Part shown: positions 32,542-33,637 of the stretch, piece by piece
Layout of the letters: each line of letters starts with the position of its first letter
How positions within the stretch are numbered: the stretch's first letter is position 1
From: an uncultured Propionibacteriaceae bacterium
Lineage (GTDB): Bacteria; Actinomycetota; Actinomycetes; Propionibacteriales; Propionibacteriaceae
NCBI GenBank assembly: GCA_945911015.1
Contig: CAMDZW010000038.1
Coordinates: 1-33,637, forward strand
DNA: 33,637 nt
Direction: 5' to 3'
The notes under the pieces: model-generated
What the model was told of the DNA's origin: nothing
The model's input: only the letters and a program-made list of their open reading frames with translations
The model's database searches: none
Translations under genes and position numbers: made by a program

Positions 32542-33637
32542 TCAGAATGGAACTTCGGCTGCCTTGACACCATCACAGACCGCCCAGGCTGAACCTCCCC
32601 TGCCGGTGAAGGCCGGCCCCTCCTGGTGGCCGTCACCGTTGCCGTCGGTGCGGATGGTGATGGTGTAGTGCTTGTACGGGTCATACCCGGGCTGGCGCGA
32701 CCAAGGCGTACAGCTGATGTTGGTGTTCGGCGGGAAGTTGCTGAGCGTGATGTCGATCTTGGGGCAGACACCGCCGCAGGAGCCGACCGTGATCTCCTCC
32801 GGTTTCACCGGGTCGCCGGGCTTGACGACGACCTTGGGTGAGGGCTTGGGATCGTTCTGCACGGTCGCGCTGCCGACCGCCGACCAGACCCCTTCGCTGT
32901 TGCGCGCCCGCACCTGCAGGGTCAACGTGGTGCCGTAGCCCGAGATCTTCTTGGTGCCGGTACGGTCGGCTGTGGACCAGCTGCTGCCGCCGTTGGTGCT
33001 GATCTGCACCAACTCGATCGCACGTCCGTTGGAGGAGCTGGGGACGCTCCACGAGATCGACTTGCTCGTCCCGCTGCCGCCGGCGGTGACGGTCGGCTTG
33101 GCCGGTTTCGTCCACACCGTCACCTGGTTGGAACTGGTCCAGTCCGAGCACTTGTCCCCGGCCCCGTCGTCACGGCAGGACCGGACGCGGATGGTGTATT
33201 TGCCGCCAGCGGTGCCGGACACGGAGGTGCCACCGCTGGGGAAGGTCCTGATGGTGCCGGCACCATTGACCTGGTACTCGTGACGGGGGGCCGACTGGCC
33301 ACCCGTACCGGGGAAGGTTGCGGTCGCAACCGCCTTGGCATCAGGATTCGGCGTGGTCAGCTTCACCCCGGTCGGCTTGCCGGGCGCAGAGTAGACGATC
33401 ACCCCACGGGACTGACTGGGGTCGGAGACACCGGCCTTGTTGCGGGCAGTGATGGTGACTTGGTAGGTCGTATTGGACGGCACGGTGAAGACCCGGCTCA
33501 GCTGGCCGTCGCCCTTCGGTGTGACAGTGACCGTGGTGTTGTTGGCGTGGATCACATATTCGCTGACCTTGTCGCCGTTCATGTTGGCCGGCGGGTTCCA
33601 CACCACCCGGAGCTGACGCCCGGTCGGCGCCTGGTTG
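32542..33637 (-). CDS. Fibronectin type III repeat protein, C-terminal part (5' end beyond window)
   Basis: The frame is open to the window edge, so at least 365 C-terminal residues are seen and the gene continues upstream. Three Fn3-like modules can be followed: one with VVWNPPANMNGDKVSEYVI and TYQVTITARNKAG, one with KYTIRVRSCRDDGAG, and one with SISWSVPSSSNGRAIELVQI and TLQVRARNSEG. They are followed by a Pro/Lys linker and a Cys-containing end domain (SCGGVC, ISC, WAVCDG) that could form disulfides outside the cell. This suggests an exported or membrane-bound sensor or adhesin. In bifidobacteria the equivalent Fn3 gene accompanies the kinase Pkb2; such a kinase could lie upstream of the window. 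MoxR follows 49 bases downstream. Confidence 0.88.
   Translation of the reverse strand, partial: NQAPTGRQLRVVWNPPANMNGDKVSEYVIHANNTTVTVTPKGDGQLSRVFTVPSNTTYQVTITARNKAGVSDPSQSRGVIVYSAPGKPTGVKLTTPNPDAKAVATATFPGTGGQSAPRHEYQVNGAGTIRTFPSGGTSVSGTAGGKYTIRVRSCRDDGAGDKCSDWTSSNQVTVWTKPAKPTVTAGGSGTSKSISWSVPSSSNGRAIELVQISTNGGSSWSTADRTGTKKISGYGTTLTLQVRARNSEGVWSAVGSATVQNDPKPSPKVVVKPGDPVKPEEITVGSCGGVCPKIDITLSNFPPNTNISCTPWSRQPGYDPYKHYTITIRTDGNGDGHQEGPAFTGRGGSAWAVCDGVKAAEVPF

Overview
The window is high-GC DNA with dense, mostly intact genes, short intergenic gaps and heavy GTG/TTG start use. Together with an actinobacterial-type DUF3516 helicase, a cutinase, an EtfD-like iron-sulfur membrane oxidoreductase and an Fn3/MoxR/DUF58/transglutaminase-like cluster, this points to an actinomycete chromosome (Actinomycetota). 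A Propionibacteriaceae-like source is plausible but is inference only. I saw no rRNA, tRNA, CRISPR array, insertion sequence or prophage, and no gene-free stretch longer than about 185 bases.

Layout. 1-2808: the 3' end of an SGNH/GDSL hydrolase gene, then a Ski2-like helicase. 2840-4006 (-): a secreted cutinase-family hydrolase with a C-terminal membrane anchor, divergent from 4088-6646 (+), which carries a tandem universal stress protein, a DoxX-like membrane protein and a Bcr/CflA-type MFS exporter. 6628-8232 (-): a short family A DNA polymerase. 8314-12422 (-): a sugar-type solute-binding lipoprotein without permeases, a GntR/LacI hybrid regulator and a LacI regulator. 12419-14542 (-): an alpha/beta hydrolase and a strikingly degenerate ABC ATPase. 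14629-18275 (-): a small membrane protein, DUF779, an aldehyde dehydrogenase and an AcoR-type GAF regulator, an aldehyde-oxidation module. 18409-22268: a TauE/SafE permease, a DUF1345 membrane protein and EtfD. 22252-23034 (-): an SDR oxidoreductase.

23129-24653 (+) holds the most intriguing unit: a ribbon-helix-helix protein, a DUF4097 beta-repeat protein and a 49-residue basic small protein. They are translationally coupled or closely spaced, and are headed by a promoter whose spacer is filled by TGACGTCA palindromes. Three exact and two one-mismatch copies lie on one helical phase. I do not know of a described function for this unit.

24836-26825 (-): dCTP deaminase and an AI-2E family permease. 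26847-33637 (-): a cluster resembling the bifidobacterial PFNA locus (Fn3 protein, MoxR ATPase, DUF58, transglutaminase-like membrane protein), followed by an RDD-FHA protein. The transglutaminase-like protein appears to have lost all three catalytic residues.

A recurring signal is a TANNNT-type -10 box 6-8 nt before a start codon that lacks a Shine-Dalgarno sequence. It is seen at about nine genes and suggests widespread leaderless transcripts. Other genes have strong AGGAGG sites, so two initiation modes appear to coexist.
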